Below, piece after piece: positions 16,964 through 30,912 of a stretch of 64,000 bases of DNA. The notes beneath the pieces were generated by a model. The model searched no databases and was not told the origin of the DNA. It worked only from the letters and a program-made list of their open reading frames with translations. This stretch comes from Phenylobacterium sp. NIBR 498073 (GTDB lineage Bacteria > Pseudomonadota > Alphaproteobacteria > Caulobacterales > Caulobacteraceae), in contig NZ_CP114599.1 in assembly GCF_027286305.1 (NCBI RefSeq), positions 1,178,001 through 1,242,000 on the forward strand, in the 5' to 3' direction. How positions within the stretch are numbered: position 1 is the first letter of the stretch; each line of letters begins with the position of its first letter. The translations under genes and the position numbers were made by a program.

Positions 16964-18415
16964 ATGCAGAACCAACCTGATCGGCGCGCGGTGCTTACGG
17001 CGTCGATGGCCGGCGCCGGGGCCATGGCGGTCGGCGGATCGGCCGGGGCGTCGACGCCGGCGGCCCAGACCGCCGACGTGATAGTGGTCGGCGGCGGCTT
17101 CTCCGGCCTGGCCGCGGCCCGCGCGCTCAAGGCGGCCGGACGCCGGGTGGTGGTTCTGGAGGCCCGCGATCGCGTCGGCGGGCGGGTCAAGCCGGGCCGG
17201 ATCGCCGGGGTGACCATCGATCTGGGCGGCATGTGGCTCGGTCCGACCCAGACGCGGCTGGCCGAACTGGCCAAGGGCTACGGCGTGGCTGCCTATCCGA
17301 CTTTCCTCGACGGCAAGAACCTGTTCGAGGTGAACGGCGTGCGCGGGATGGGGCGGGGCGAGGACTCCTTTTCGGCCCTGCCGCCCGACGCCCTGGCCGA
17401 CTTCGCCGCGATGGTCGGCGAACTGGAGCAGATGGCCGGCAAGCTCAAGGGCGTGGCGCCCTGGGCCGCGCCCGAGGCCGAGGCGCTGGATCGGATCACC
17501 TTCGCCACCTGGCTCGACGGCCACGCCAAGACCAAGGGCGGGCGCGGGGTGTTCGAGATGCTGATCCCGGCCCTGCTGTGCGCCCAGCCGCACGACGTCT
17601 CGTTGCTGTTCGTGCTGTTCTACCTGCAGTCGGCCGGCGACCTTGCGACGCTGATCTCCTCGGGACCGGGCGGGGCGCAGAACTTCCTGTTCGTCGGCGG
17701 GCTGCATCAGGTCGCCGCGCGGATGGCCGCCGAGCTCGGCCCGGCGGTGAAGCTGAACAGCGCTGTCCGCACGATCCGCCAGGACGCCTCGGGCGTGGAG
17801 GTGGTCTGCGACGACGGTCGCTACACCGCCCCGCGGGTGATCGTCGCCCTGCCGCCGCCGCTGGCCGGCCGCATCGACTACGCGCCGATGATGCCGCACG
17901 CGCGCGACGCCCTGACCCAGCGGATGCCGATGGGCTCGTGCATCAAGGTCTGGGTGGCCTACGAGACCCCGTTCTGGCGCAAGGCGGGCCTGAACGGCTC
18001 GCTGTTCAGCGACGCCTTCGCCTTCGGCCCGGCCTTCGACGTCAGCCCGCCGGGGCAGCCGCGCGGCCTGATCGCCGGGTTCTTCGACGGCGCCCATGCC
18101 GGCGAGTGGAGCCCGCGCTCGCCCGCCGAGCGGCGCGCCGAGGTGCTGCGTCTGCTGGTCGAGGGGCTGGGGCCCCAGGCGGCGACGCCGCTCGACTATG
18201 TGGAGCAGGACTGGTCGACCGAGCAGTGGTCGCGCGGCTGCTACGGGGCCTTCGCGCCGCCCGGCGTGCTGTCGGCCTACGGGCCGTCGCTGCGCGCGCC
18301 GGTGGGCCGGGTGCACTGGGCCGGCACCGAGACCGCCGAGATCTGGACCGGCTATGTCGAGGGCGCGATCCGGGCCGGCGAGCGCGCCGCCGCAGAGGCG
18401 GTCGCCGCCGGCTAG
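16964..18415 (+). CDS. Flavin monoamine oxidase family protein
   Basis: A 483-residue FAD-dependent amine oxidase. An N-terminal segment with DRRAVLTAS and an Ala/Gly-rich hydrophobic stretch suggests a Tat signal. The dinucleotide fold begins ADVIVVGGGFSGLAAA (about 42-57), followed by ARDRVGGRV and the C-terminal WAGTETAEIWTGYVEGA, typical of MAO/AofH proteins. It should oxidise primary amines to aldehydes, with release of ammonia and H2O2. GGAGG lies just upstream of the ATG, next to the palindromic operator, so the divergent TetR protein probably controls it. Confidence 0.88.
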   Translation: MQNQPDRRAVLTASMAGAGAMAVGGSAGASTPAAQTADVIVVGGGFSGLAAARALKAAGRRVVVLEARDRVGGRVKPGRIAGVTIDLGGMWLGPTQTRLAELAKGYGVAAYPTFLDGKNLFEVNGVRGMGRGEDSFSALPPDALADFAAMVGELEQMAGKLKGVAPWAAPEAEALDRITFATWLDGHAKTKGGRGVFEMLIPALLCAQPHDVSLLFVLFYLQSAGDLATLISSGPGGAQNFLFVGGLHQVAARMAAELGPAVKLNSAVRTIRQDASGVEVVCDDGRYTAPRVIVALPPPLAGRIDYAPMMPHARDALTQRMPMGSCIKVWVAYETPFWRKAGLNGSLFSDAFAFGPAFDVSPPGQPRGLIAGFFDGAHAGEWSPRSPAERRAEVLRLLVEGLGPQAATPLDYVEQDWSTEQWSRGCYGAFAPPGVLSAYGPSLRAPVGRVHWAGTETAEIWTGYVEGAIRAGERAAAEAVAAG

Positions 18416-19101
18416 TGGGCAGGAACCGGTTCGAGGCCCAGGCAGACCGCCACGCAGCGGCGCGCCAGGGCTTCGCCGGCGTCGATGAACGGCAGCCGGC
18501 CAGAGCCGGCCTCGATCACCAGCGGAACCTCGGTGCAGCCGGCGATGATCGCCTCGGCCCCGCCGGCCGCGAGGTCGGCGGTCAGGGCGGCCATACCGCT
18601 GCGCACGTCGGGTCCGCGCTCGCCGGCCTTGATCCGATACAGCAGCGCCATGAAGTCTTCCTGGCGCTCGCGCTCCAGGGTGACCATGCCCATCCCCAGG
18701 GCGGCCAGATACTCGCGATAGAGCTTCAGCGCCTCGCGGGTGCCCAGCACCCCGGCCCGCCGCGCGCCGCTGTCGCGGGCGGCCGCCGAGGCCGTGCCGA
18801 TCATGTCGATCAGCGGCAGCCCGCTCGCGCGGGTGATGACGTCGGCATAGGCGTGGGCGGTGTTGCAGGCGATGGCCAGCACGTCGGCGCCGGCCCCGCG
18901 CAGGGCCCCGGCCATCTCGGCCAGCACCGGGCCGGGCCGGTTCACCGGGTCGTTGCGGTCGGGCACCTGCGGGTTGATGTCGACCAGGGTGCGGATGTGG
19001 TCCTGGTCACGCTCGGCGGGCGTCAGCGCCTGCAGCTTGGCGAGGAAGTCCAGCGTCGCCGCCGGTCCCATCCCGCCCAGCACGCCCAGGACCAGGCTCA
19101 C
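18412..19101 (-). CDS. Aspartate/glutamate racemase family protein
   Basis: A 229-residue racemase. It opens [18 protein letters not shown] and contains the two catalytic Cys of cofactor-independent amino-acid racemases in ACNTAHAY (about residue 80) and AGCTEVPL (about 190). GTG 19101 is chosen because it overlaps the TGA of the upstream desulfhydrase gene (GTGA), indicating translational coupling. The substrate may be aspartate, glutamate or another amino acid. Its stop overlaps that of the convergent amine oxidase. Confidence 0.88.
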   Translation of the reverse strand: MSLVLGVLGGMGPAATLDFLAKLQALTPAERDQDHIRTLVDINPQVPDRNDPVNRPGPVLAEMAGALRGAGADVLAIACNTAHAYADVITRASGLPLIDMIGTASAAARDSGARRAGVLGTREALKLYREYLAALGMGMVTLERERQEDFMALLYRIKAGERGPDVRSGMAALTADLAAGGAEAIIAGCTEVPLVIEAGSGRLPFIDAGEALARRCVAVCLGLEPVPAH

Positions 19102-20102
19102 GTGAGCGATCCTTCGAGCTCGCTGTGATAGCCGAACAGGCCCTGCGCTCCGCCGGTGTGCAGCAGCACGACCGTCTCGTCCTTGAAGGTCCCCTTGCGG
19201 GCCAGGTCGATCAGGCCCTTGACCGCCTTGCCGGTATAGACCGGGTCGAACAGCAGGCCCTCGGTCCGCGCCGCCAGTTTCAGGGCGTCGATCACGCCCT
19301 CGTCGATCAGGCCGTAGCCGGCGCCGACATAGTCGCAATTGGCGAGCGTCATCTCGCGGGTGACGCGATCGCCGTGACCCAGCAGGGCGGCGGTCTCGAC
19401 CGCCAGTTTGTGAACGTTGGCTTCCTGGACATCTCTCGGCGCCCGCACCCCGATCCCCAGCACGGGGATGTCGGCCCCCAGCAGGGCAAGGCCGGCGACC
19501 AGACCGGCGTGCGTACCGGCGCTGCCGGTCGCCGTGACGATACGGTCGATGGTCAGGTTCTCGGCGTCCGCCTGGCGCACCAGCTCCAGCGCGCAATCGA
19601 CATAGCCGAGCGCCCCGATCGCGTTCGAACCCCCGCCTGGAATAACGTACGGCTTGCCGCCGCGCTCGCGCACCGCCTGGGCGGATTTTTCGAGCTCGGC
19701 GTTCATGTCGGTCCCGCCCGGCACGTTCCTGATGGCCGCGCCGAGCAACCTGTCGAGAAGCACGTTGCCCGAGCCGTTATAGTCGGCCGCGTTCGACCCG
19801 GTGCGGGCCTCCAGGATGACCTCGCAGGCCAGGCCGAACTTGGCGGCGGCCGCCGCCGTCTGGCGCACGTGATTGGATTGAACGGCGCCTTGGGTGATCA
19901 GCGTATCGGCGCCTTTCGCCAGGGCGTCGCCGACCAGGAATTCCAGCTTGCGGGTCTTGTTGCCGCCGCCGGCCAGGCCCGTGCAGTCGTCACGCTTCAC
20001 GTATAGCGACTTGATCCCCAGCTCGGCCGCGAGCCGCGGGGCGGGCTCCAGCGGGGTGGGAAGGTGCGCGAACCGCGCGCGCGGGAACCTGGCAAGCTGC
20101 AT
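19098..20102 (-). CDS. dcyD: D-cysteine desulfhydrase
   Basis: A 334-residue PLP-dependent enzyme of the ACC deaminase/D-cysteine desulfhydrase family, converting D-cysteine to pyruvate, sulfide and ammonia. The PLP-binding Lys is in [11 protein letters not shown] (about residues 46-56), followed by [16 protein letters not shown]. The tail is [17 protein letters not shown]. DcyD and the ACC deaminase group are closely related and only assay can exclude other D-amino acids. It is coupled to the racemase downstream by a 4-bp overlap, suggesting a joint role in amino-acid stereoisomer use. Confidence 0.85.
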   Translation of the reverse strand: MQLARFPRARFAHLPTPLEPAPRLAAELGIKSLYVKRDDCTGLAGGGNKTRKLEFLVGDALAKGADTLITQGAVQSNHVRQTAAAAAKFGLACEVILEARTGSNAADYNGSGNVLLDRLLGAAIRNVPGGTDMNAELEKSAQAVRERGGKPYVIPGGGSNAIGALGYVDCALELVRQADAENLTIDRIVTATGSAGTHAGLVAGLALLGADIPVLGIGVRAPRDVQEANVHKLAVETAALLGHGDRVTREMTLANCDYVGAGYGLIDEGVIDALKLAARTEGLLFDPVYTGKAVKGLIDLARKGTFKDETVVLLHTGGAQGLFGYHSELEGSLT

Positions 20103-20171
20103 GGGATACTCCTCAAGCGCCTGCCTAGCACGCGGCCAAGGTCGCTCGCGAGCCCAGATTCTCTGGCCCAG

Positions 20172-20567
20172 CTAGGGCTTGATCTTGGGCGGCAGGGCGG
20201 CGGCCTGCTCGGGCGTCAGTTTGGTTATGTCTTTGATGATGCAGGGAGAAAGCATCCCGGGATTGGTGTGGACCTTAATGTCTAGATCCAGCGGCCGGCA
20301 GATCAGGTCGACGCCCGCGGTCGGCGCCATGACCAGCGCGTCGTTCGAGCTGGCGCCGGCCAGGCAGTTGCCGGACATCCCCAGGCGATAGACGTCGCGG
20401 TGGCGCACCGACAGGTAGACGGTCTGGTCGTCGCCCTTGGTGTGGTTGTCGATCTGGCTCATCCGAAAGCATTGGTTGGACGGGCCGGCCGGCTTGGCGG
20501 GCTCCTGGGCCAGGGCCGGCGCGGCGAGCGCGGCGGCGGCGAGGGCGGCGAGGATAAGGCGTTGCAT
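20172..20567 (-). CDS. Secreted DUF6491-like protein
   Basis: A 131-residue protein with a clear signal peptide (cleavage after ALAQ, about residue 21). The mature part has Cys at about 33, 68, 90 and 109, suggesting two disulfides. The segment NQCFRMSQIDNHTKGDDQTV resembles the DUF6491 proteins common in Caulobacterales and Sphingomonadales. It stands alone, transcribed divergently from the TPP riboswitch-thiC unit. Function unknown. Confidence 0.75.
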   Translation of the reverse strand: MQRLILAALAAAALAAPALAQEPAKPAGPSNQCFRMSQIDNHTKGDDQTVYLSVRHRDVYRLGMSGNCLAGASSNDALVMAPTAGVDLICRPLDLDIKVHTNPGMLSPCIIKDITKLTPEQAAALPPKIKP

Positions 20568-20659
20568 GGCGATCCTCCTGAGACGGCCAGTCTAGGCGCC
20601 AGATTGCGGCTGGACGGCGGCGCTTTCAATTGGCGGCGTTCGCGCCTATGACTGGCGCT

Positions 20660-22639
<1,980 letters not shown>

Positions 22640-22646
22640 TCCGATC

Positions 22647-22760
22647 CACCGCTCGTCCCGGCGGAAGCCGGGATCCATGCGGCCTTACCGCTTGCGACCG
22701 ATTCCGACGTGGATAGGGCTTAGTCAGCTTGGGCCCCGGCTTTCGCCGGGGTGAGCGGAG
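22647..22760. repeat. Paired inverted REP-like hairpins
   Basis: Two similar hairpins in opposite orientation lie between thiC and the pentapeptide gene: TCCCGGC-ggaa-GCCGGGA (22656-22673) and CCCCGGC-tttc-GCCGGGG (22734-22751). Flanking bases also match after reverse complementing (CCGCTCG/CCGCTCA). This is the layout of a BIME-like intergenic repeat. Either hairpin could also act as a terminator for thiC. Confidence 0.7.
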
Positions 22761-22766
22761 GTGATG

Positions 22767-23510
22767 ATGGCGATCGAACTCAAGGCTGGCGTGAAGGTCG
22801 CCGATCTGGACCTGTCGGATCTCGACTTTACGGACGCCGACTTGACCGACGCGGTGTTCGAGGGCTGCACGCTCAAGGACGGCCACGTTCAGGGGGCGAT
22901 CCTGCAGGGTGCGCGGTTCAAGGACTGCCGGCTGGTCCGCTGCCGTTTCACCCACGCCGATCTGCGCGAGGCGGTGTTCGAGGGCTGCAGCTTTGCCGAC
23001 GACGAGGGCCACGTCGGGACGGTGTTCGCCTTCTGCCGGCTGGAGGAGGCGCGGCTGCGCAAGTGCGACCTGTCGTTCGCGCGGCTTGAGCGTTCGAGCC
23101 TTTGGGGCGTGGAAATGGAGGCCTGCAACCTGCGCGGATCCGCCTTCGTCCGCGCCGACTTCGGGCGAGCCTTCGGGCGTAATGTCGTTCAGTGGGCCGG
23201 GGCGCTGAAGGGCTGCAACCTGGAGCTCGCGGACCTGACCCAGCTGCGGCTGCCCAAGGGCGACCTCAATCGCTCAAACTTCCGCGAGGCGGTGTTGGTC
23301 GACGCCGACCTGGAGGGGGCGGACCTGCGCGAGTGCGACCTGTTCCAGGCCCTGACCGTCGGCGCAAAGCTGGCCGGCGCCGATCTGCGCGGCGCGGAGG
23401 TGAGCGGCCTGAACCTCACGGAACTGGCCACCCTGCAAGGCATGAAGATCACGGTCGATCAGCAGTACAGACTGCTGAATGCGATGGGCGTGGACGTCCA
23501 CGCCGAGTGA
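22767..23510 (+). CDS. Pentapeptide-repeat protein
   Basis: A 247-residue protein built almost entirely of A(D/N)LxX pentapeptides (for example LSDLDFTDADLTDAVFEGC and ANSFREAVL-like units), expected to fold as a right-handed quadrilateral beta helix. Cys recurs at the last repeat position. Three start codons stand in tandem (GTG 22761, ATG 22764, ATG 22767); the last has the best spacing from GGAG. Some family members protect DNA gyrase from inhibitors, but most have no known role. It abuts the convergent membrane protein gene at TGATCA. Confidence 0.87.
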   Translation: MAIELKAGVKVADLDLSDLDFTDADLTDAVFEGCTLKDGHVQGAILQGARFKDCRLVRCRFTHADLREAVFEGCSFADDEGHVGTVFAFCRLEEARLRKCDLSFARLERSSLWGVEMEACNLRGSAFVRADFGRAFGRNVVQWAGALKGCNLELADLTQLRLPKGDLNRSNFREAVLVDADLEGADLRECDLFQALTVGAKLAGADLRGAEVSGLNLTELATLQGMKITVDQQYRLLNAMGVDVHAE

Positions 23511-23726
23511 TCAGTCGCGGTCGGCGCGGACCTTCACCGGCTCGGCCTTCCAGACGCGGACGGCGACGGCGGCGGTGATCGAGGCGAGCACGGCGGTGAT
23601 GGCGCCACACCACTGCAGGGTGTTCATGCCCTCGGCGGCGAAACGGCCGACGGCGGCGCTGACGAAGAACACCAGGGCCGCGGTGCCCCACTCGGCGCCC
23701 CAGCTCGAAAACAACAGCTTCAGCAT
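23511..23726 (-). CDS. Small two-helix membrane protein
   Basis: A 71-residue protein with two predicted membrane helices (about 12-30 and 38-58) joined by a short loop, and a charged C-terminus. The start at 23726 has GAGG eight bases upstream; a longer version would add a basic, unrelated N-terminus. It lies 84 bp downstream of the hybrid kinase gene on the same strand and could be co-transcribed with it. No family was recognised. Confidence 0.65.
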   Translation of the reverse strand: MLKLLFSSWGAEWGTAALVFFVSAAVGRFAAEGMNTLQWCGAITAVLASITAAVAVRVWKAEPVKVRADRD

Positions 23727-23810
23727 CAACAAGACCTCACGATCGCGACTGCGGCCGGCAAAAGCCACAGAGAACGGCGTTCGGGAATGCGGCAAGGGGT
23801 CGCTTGGCCG

Positions 23811-25844
<2,034 letters not shown>

Positions 25845-25966
25845 TTGCCCCCGGCCCCTCGATCGGCGCTACAGATCGCGACAGTGGCGACAAGGTGGTT
25901 AAGGGAGGGTGTGGTCCGGCAAGTTGCACGAAATAGGCGAATGACCCGCAGGTTTCGCCCTGAGCT

Positions 25967-26701
25967 TCAGCCCCGCTCGCGCGGGTTGAGCTCTGCGATG
26001 GAGCGCACGATCCGATCCGGCCGGATCGGACTGCCGGCCGGCAGGCCCTCGCCGAGATGGTCATGCCAGATGGCGTAGATGCCCAGGCGCTGCGGCGCGG
26101 CGACTTCCCACTCGAGGTTGTCGCCGACCATCCAGGTTTCATGCGGCTGCACGCCAAGCACCTGCATGGCGTGGACGTAGGCCTGTTCTGCCGGCTTGCC
26201 GAATCCGGCCTCGCCCTCGATCTGCACGTGCTCGAACAGCGGCGCGAGGTTGAAGCGCTCGACCTTGGCGCGCTGCGGCTCGGCCGCGCCGTTGGTGACC
26301 AGGGCCAGCTTCACGCCCAGGTCGCGGAACGCCTGGATCGTCTCCAGCGCGCCGGGGAAGAACTTGGCCTGCTGCTCGCGATAGATGTGAAAGCGCTCGC
26401 CGAAGGCATGGGCGAATCCGGCGGTCAGGCCGGGCGCACGGTCGCGAAGTTCCGCGAAGCCTTCCTCGACCGCCAGGATGCGGCCGGCGCCCAGGTTCTG
26501 ACGCCAGATGGCGGCCCGGGCCTCGTCCGACCAGAACCGCCGGAACCCGGCCTCCATGACCATGCCGGCGGCCTCGGGCGTCACCGGGGCGAAGCGGGCG
26601 GCGAACTCCTCGATCACCGCTTGCAGGATCAGCCGACGCGATCCGAAGGAGATGATGGTTTCGTCCAGGTCGAACAGAATCGCTTTGGGCAGGCTGCTCA
26701 T
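25967..26701 (-). CDS. HAD-superfamily hydrolase (YjjG/HAD-IA type)
   Basis: A 244-residue phosphatase-like protein. The catalytic motif I is ILFDLDETI (about residues 8-16, nucleophile Asp), motif II is LVTNG and motif IV is MVGDNLEWEV. The helical cap of subfamily IA lies between. The start at 26701 gives the standard N-terminus just before motif I. Likely substrates are small phosphate esters such as nucleotides. It is divergent from the acyl-CoA synthetase gene across a 172-bp gap. Confidence 0.88.
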   Translation of the reverse strand: MSSLPKAILFDLDETIISFGSRRLILQAVIEEFAARFAPVTPEAAGMVMEAGFRRFWSDEARAAIWRQNLGAGRILAVEEGFAELRDRAPGLTAGFAHAFGERFHIYREQQAKFFPGALETIQAFRDLGVKLALVTNGAAEPQRAKVERFNLAPLFEHVQIEGEAGFGKPAEQAYVHAMQVLGVQPHETWMVGDNLEWEVAAPQRLGIYAIWHDHLGEGLPAGSPIRPDRIVRSIAELNPRERG

Positions 26702-26873
26702 GGCGCGTTGGGATGCCAGCGAAAGCCCGGCGATTCCAGCCCCGCCGCCGCCGGGTGAGTCCTTTCCGCCACGCTCGCGCTCGCCTGACGCGTGTGTGAC
26801 CGGATGCGGCCATGGCCCAGCTTGACCCCCCTGACCGGGCGCCTCCAAGGTGGCGTCACGTCGGAGAGAATGA

Positions 26874-28661
26874 ATGCGACTCAAGGCGCGTCTGGAGCGT
26901 GATTGGCGGTTCTTTCGCAGTCTGAGACGCACCCTCAAGCGGGTGAAGTCGATTGCGCCGACCTCGGACAACCTGATCTGCGACGACATCCAGGCGGCGG
27001 TCGAGCAGTGGCGCGAGCGTCCGGCCCTGACCTTCGAGCACAAGACGCTGACCTATGGCGAGATGGACGCCGTGGCCAACCGCTTCGCCCACTGGGCCAA
27101 GGGGATCGGCGTGCGGCGCGGCCAGACCGTGGCGCTCTTCCTGCCTAACCGGATCGAGTACTTTCCGATCTGGTACGGCCTGACCAAGATCGGCACCGTC
27201 ACCGCCCTGATCAACAACCAGCTGACAGGCGCGCCGCTAGCCCACTGCCTGAACCTCTCGGGCGCGGCGCATGTCATCGTCGACGGCGAAACCTCGCCGG
27301 CCTTCGAGCAGGCCAAGGGGCTTCTGGAACGGCCCATGCAGCAATGGGTGCTCGGCCAGGCGCATGGCGACCAGCGCGACCTGAGCCAGGCGCTGAAGAG
27401 CTGCAGCCAACTGCCGCCCGACCGCTCCGTGCGCGACGGCATGACCGCCAAGGATACGGCGCTCTACATCTACACCAGCGGCACGACCGGCCTGCCGAAG
27501 GCAGCGCGCATCACGCATGTCCGGGCCCAGCTCTACATGCGCGGATTCGCCGGCTCGACCGGGGCGACCGACAAGGACCGCGTCTATGTCACCCTGCCGC
27601 TCTACCACGCCACCGGCGGGCTCTGCGCGCTGGGCGCGGCGCTGCTGAACGGCGGCTCGGTGGTGCTGCGCAAGAAGTTCTCGGCCAGCCACTTCTGGGA
27701 CGACGTGGTCGAAGAGAATTGCACCATGTTCGTCTATATCGGCGAGCTGTGCCGCTACCTCGTAAACCACGAGGAGGTCGAGGCCGAGCGGGCGCACAAG
27801 ATCCGCCTGGCCTTCGGCAACGGCCTGCGCGCCGACGTCTGGGCGCAGATGAAGAGCCGGTTCCGCATTCCCGAGATCCTCGAGTTCTACGGCGCGACCG
27901 AGGGCAACGTCTCGATGTTCAACTTCGACGGCAAGGTCGGGGCGATCGGGCGGGTGCCGAAGTGGCTGAAGGAGCGGTTCAACTTCCGGCTCGTCCAATT
28001 CGACGTCGAGAAGGAAGAGGAGGTTCGTGGCCCGAACGGCCTCTGCATCGAGGCCGGTCCGGGGCAGATCGGCGAGTGCATCGGCAAGATCGGCCACGAC
28101 GCGCGCAGCGAGTTCACCGGCTATGTCGACAAGGCCGCCTCGGACAAGAAGATCCTGCGCGACGTGTTCGCCAAAGGCGACGCCTGGTTCCGCACCGGCG
28201 ACCTGATGAAGACCGATGTCGACGGCTACTTCTATTTCGTCGACCGCATCGGCGACACCTTCCGCTGGAAGGGCGAAAACGTCTCGACGGGCGAGGTGGC
28301 CGGCCACCTGCAGGCGATCCCCGGCGTGGCCGAGGCCAATGTCTATGGCGTTGCGGTCGAGGGCGCGGACGGACGTGCCGGCATGGCCGGGCTGGTCGTC
28401 GATCCCGACTTCGACATCAAGGTCTTCGAGGAGATCGTGAACCGCGAGCTGCCGTCCTACGCCCAGCCGGTGTTCGTGCGCATCCTGCCGGCTATCGAGA
28501 CCACCGGCACCTTCAAATACCGCAAGATCGACCTGGTGGCGGAAGGATTTGATCCTTCCGCTTTCAAGGGCCCGGTCTATTACAAGGACCCGACCAAGGG
28601 TTATGTGAAGATGACCAAGCCCGGCCACGCCAAGATCCTGGCCGGCGGGGTGAAGCTCTAG
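26874..28661 (+). CDS. Long-chain (VLACS/FATP-type) acyl-CoA synthetase
   Basis: A 595-residue AMP-forming enzyme that activates fatty acids as acyl-CoA. The AMP-binding signature [18 protein letters not shown] lies around residue 200, EFYGATEGN around 340, and RTGDL with [14 protein letters not shown] near 440-465. The wording of the last motif and the N-terminal arrangement fit the FATP/very-long-chain group rather than E. coli FadD. GGAGAG lies five bases before the ATG. It may supply acyl-CoA for degradation or lipid remodelling. Confidence 0.9.
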   Translation: MRLKARLERDWRFFRSLRRTLKRVKSIAPTSDNLICDDIQAAVEQWRERPALTFEHKTLTYGEMDAVANRFAHWAKGIGVRRGQTVALFLPNRIEYFPIWYGLTKIGTVTALINNQLTGAPLAHCLNLSGAAHVIVDGETSPAFEQAKGLLERPMQQWVLGQAHGDQRDLSQALKSCSQLPPDRSVRDGMTAKDTALYIYTSGTTGLPKAARITHVRAQLYMRGFAGSTGATDKDRVYVTLPLYHATGGLCALGAALLNGGSVVLRKKFSASHFWDDVVEENCTMFVYIGELCRYLVNHEEVEAERAHKIRLAFGNGLRADVWAQMKSRFRIPEILEFYGATEGNVSMFNFDGKVGAIGRVPKWLKERFNFRLVQFDVEKEEEVRGPNGLCIEAGPGQIGECIGKIGHDARSEFTGYVDKAASDKKILRDVFAKGDAWFRTGDLMKTDVDGYFYFVDRIGDTFRWKGENVSTGEVAGHLQAIPGVAEANVYGVAVEGADGRAGMAGLVVDPDFDIKVFEEIVNRELPSYAQPVFVRILPAIETTGTFKYRKIDLVAEGFDPSAFKGPVYYKDPTKGYVKMTKPGHAKILAGGVKL

Positions 28662-28707
28662 CGCCGCGCGCCCTACGCCGCGGCGCGGACTCGCCTATAT
28701 TGGCGAC

Positions 28708-30576
28708 ATGCCGACCGAAGTGACCGCCGACGCGCCCCTGCAGGGCGCAGCCCTGATCAAGGACGAGGTGCGCCGCCTGCCGGACGCGCCGGGCGTCTAT
28801 CGCATGATGGGCGAGGGCGGAGAGGTGCTCTATGTGGGCAAGGCGCGGTCGCTGAAGAAGCGCGTGCTGCAGTACGCGCAAGGCCGCTTCCACACCCAGC
28901 GCATCGCCCTGATGGTCGACCTGACCCGGTCGATGGAGTTCGTCACGGTCCGCACCGAGACCGACGCCCTGCTGCTGGAAATCAACCTGATCAAGCAGTT
29001 GAAGCCGCGCTTCAATGTGCTGCTGCGCGACGACAAGAGCTTTCCAGAGATCGTCATCCGGCGCGAGCATCCGGCCGCCCAGCTACGCAAGCATCGCGGC
29101 GCGCACACCATCAAGGGCGACTATTTCGGGCCGTTCGCCAGCGCGCTTTCGGTCAACAGGACCCTGAACACCCTGCAGAAGGCGTTCCTGCTGCGCTCGT
29201 GTTCGGACAGCGTCTACGAGAGCCGCACGCGCCCGTGCATGCTGCACCAGATCAAGCGCTGCGCGGCGCCGTGCACAGGGCTGATCAGCCTGGAGGACTA
29301 CGCCGGCCTGGTCGATCAGGCCGAAGACTTCCTGCGCGGCAAGAGCCGGGCGGTGGTCGGCAGGCTGTCGGCCGAGATGCAGGCGGCCTCCGATGAGATG
29401 GAGTTCGAGCGCGCCGCCCGCATCCGCGACCGTATCCGCGCGCTGGCCTCGGTTTCGCAGGAACAGCAGATCAACCCCGAGACCCTGGAGGAGGCGGACG
29501 TCTTCGCGCTCCATGCCGAGGGCGGACAGGCCTGCGTGCAGGTGTTCTTCTTCCGCGCCGGCCAGAACTGGGGCAACCGAGCCTACTTCCCGCGGGTCGA
29601 CAAGTCCGACGAGGACCCCGACGTCATGTCGGCGTTCCTCGGCCAGTTCTACGACGACAAGCCGATCCCCAAGCTGATCCTGACCAATATCGAGCCGGCC
29701 GAGTGCGAGCTGCTGTCGGAAGCCTTCGCCGTGAAAGCCGGGCGCAAGGTCGAGATCAACCAGCCCAAGCGCGGCGAGAAGGCCCAGTTGGTCGAGCACG
29801 CCCTGACCAACGCGCGCGAGGCGCTTGGCCGCAAGATGGCCGAAAGCTCGGCCCAGTCGAAACTGCTGGCCGGGGTCTGCGAGGCGTTCGGCCTGGAAGC
29901 CAATCCCGAGCGGATCGAGGTCTACGACAACGCCCACATCTCCGGGACCAACGCGGTCGGCGGCATGATCGTGGCGGGGCCCGACGGCTTCCAGAAGGGC
30001 CAGTACCGCAAGTTCAACATCAAGGGGACCGACCTCACCCCCGGCGACGACTACGGCATGATGAAGGAGGTGATGCGTCGCCGCTTCTCGCGCCTGGTCA
30101 AGGAGGAGGAGGCCGGCGAGAACCCGGTGCGCCCAGACCTGGTGCTGGTCGACGGCGGCGCAGGGCAACTAGCCGCGGTGCTGGAAGTCATGGCTGACAT
30201 CGGCGTGGACGACATCAACGTCGTCGGCGTCGCCAAGGGGCCGGACCGCGACGCCGGGCTGGAGCGGTTCTTCATCGAGGGCAAGACGCCCTTCATGCTC
30301 GAGCCGAAATCGCCGGTGCTCTACTACCTGCAGCGCCTGCGCGACGAGGCCCACCGCTTCGCCAACGGCAGCCACCAGACCCGCCGGGCCATGGACATCA
30401 AGAAGAACCCGCTTGATGAGATCGACGGGGTGGGGCCTGGCCGCAAGCGGGCCCTGCTGCACGCCTTCGGCTCGGCGCGCGGGGTCAGCCGCGCCTCGGT
30501 CGACGATCTGGCCAAGGTGGACGGGGTGAGCGAGGCGCTCGCCCAGAGGATTTTCGACTTCTTCCGCAAAAGCTAG
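28708..30576 (+). CDS. uvrC: Excinuclease ABC subunit C
   Basis: A 622-residue DNA-repair nuclease subunit that makes both incisions in nucleotide excision repair. The GIY-YIG domain is at the N-terminus ([21 protein letters not shown], about 30-50). The UVR motif ([14 protein letters not shown]) lies near 230-245, the RNase-H-like second nuclease domain begins near 400 ([10 protein letters not shown], Asp of the catalytic site) and two helix-hairpin-helix motifs close the protein. Its size is normal. No SOS-type box was found directly upstream, and the ATG lacks a strong ribosome site. Confidence 0.95.
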   Translation: MPTEVTADAPLQGAALIKDEVRRLPDAPGVYRMMGEGGEVLYVGKARSLKKRVLQYAQGRFHTQRIALMVDLTRSMEFVTVRTETDALLLEINLIKQLKPRFNVLLRDDKSFPEIVIRREHPAAQLRKHRGAHTIKGDYFGPFASALSVNRTLNTLQKAFLLRSCSDSVYESRTRPCMLHQIKRCAAPCTGLISLEDYAGLVDQAEDFLRGKSRAVVGRLSAEMQAASDEMEFERAARIRDRIRALASVSQEQQINPETLEEADVFALHAEGGQACVQVFFFRAGQNWGNRAYFPRVDKSDEDPDVMSAFLGQFYDDKPIPKLILTNIEPAECELLSEAFAVKAGRKVEINQPKRGEKAQLVEHALTNAREALGRKMAESSAQSKLLAGVCEAFGLEANPERIEVYDNAHISGTNAVGGMIVAGPDGFQKGQYRKFNIKGTDLTPGDDYGMMKEVMRRRFSRLVKEEEAGENPVRPDLVLVDGGAGQLAAVLEVMADIGVDDINVVGVAKGPDRDAGLERFFIEGKTPFMLEPKSPVLYYLQRLRDEAHRFANGSHQTRRAMDIKKNPLDEIDGVGPGRKRALLHAFGSARGVSRASVDDLAKVDGVSEALAQRIFDFFRKS

Positions 30577-30614
30577 ATCTGCGGTTAGTCTGCCGCCCCG
30601 ACGAGGAGAGGCCC

Positions 30615-30887
30615 ATGATCCGCATCGCCGCCGTCGCCGTGTTCGCGACCATGGTCCCCGCGGCCAGTGAGGCGAGCTCGCCCGACGCCTGGGAGGAGTT
30701 CCGCGCCGACGTCGCCGCCAAGTGCCTGGCCGCGGCCAAGACCACCGGCATGACGTCTCCGGAGGTGTTGGTTCATCCGCTGGGTACGCAGACCTACGGG
30801 CTTGCCGTGCTACGGGAAGGCGCGGACAAGCGAATCTGCGTCTATGTCAAGCAAACCCAGAAGGTCGAGCTGACGCCGGCCACCTAA
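30615..30887 (+). CDS. Small secreted protein of unknown function
   Basis: A 90-residue protein with a signal peptide (cleavage near ASEA, about residue 18). The mature domain is about 70 residues with two Cys (about 37 and 75) and a beta-rich C-terminal half (TYGLAVLREG, RICVYVKQ). A GAGGAGAGG ribosome site lies upstream. It sits between uvrC and pgsA, 25 bp before the latter, and may share their transcript. No domain was recognised. Confidence 0.7.
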   Translation: MIRIAAVAVFATMVPAASEASSPDAWEEFRADVAAKCLAAAKTTGMTSPEVLVHPLGTQTYGLAVLREGADKRICVYVKQTQKVELTPAT

Positions 30888-30912
30888 AGGACCGCACTGC
30901 GTTAAAGCCGCC

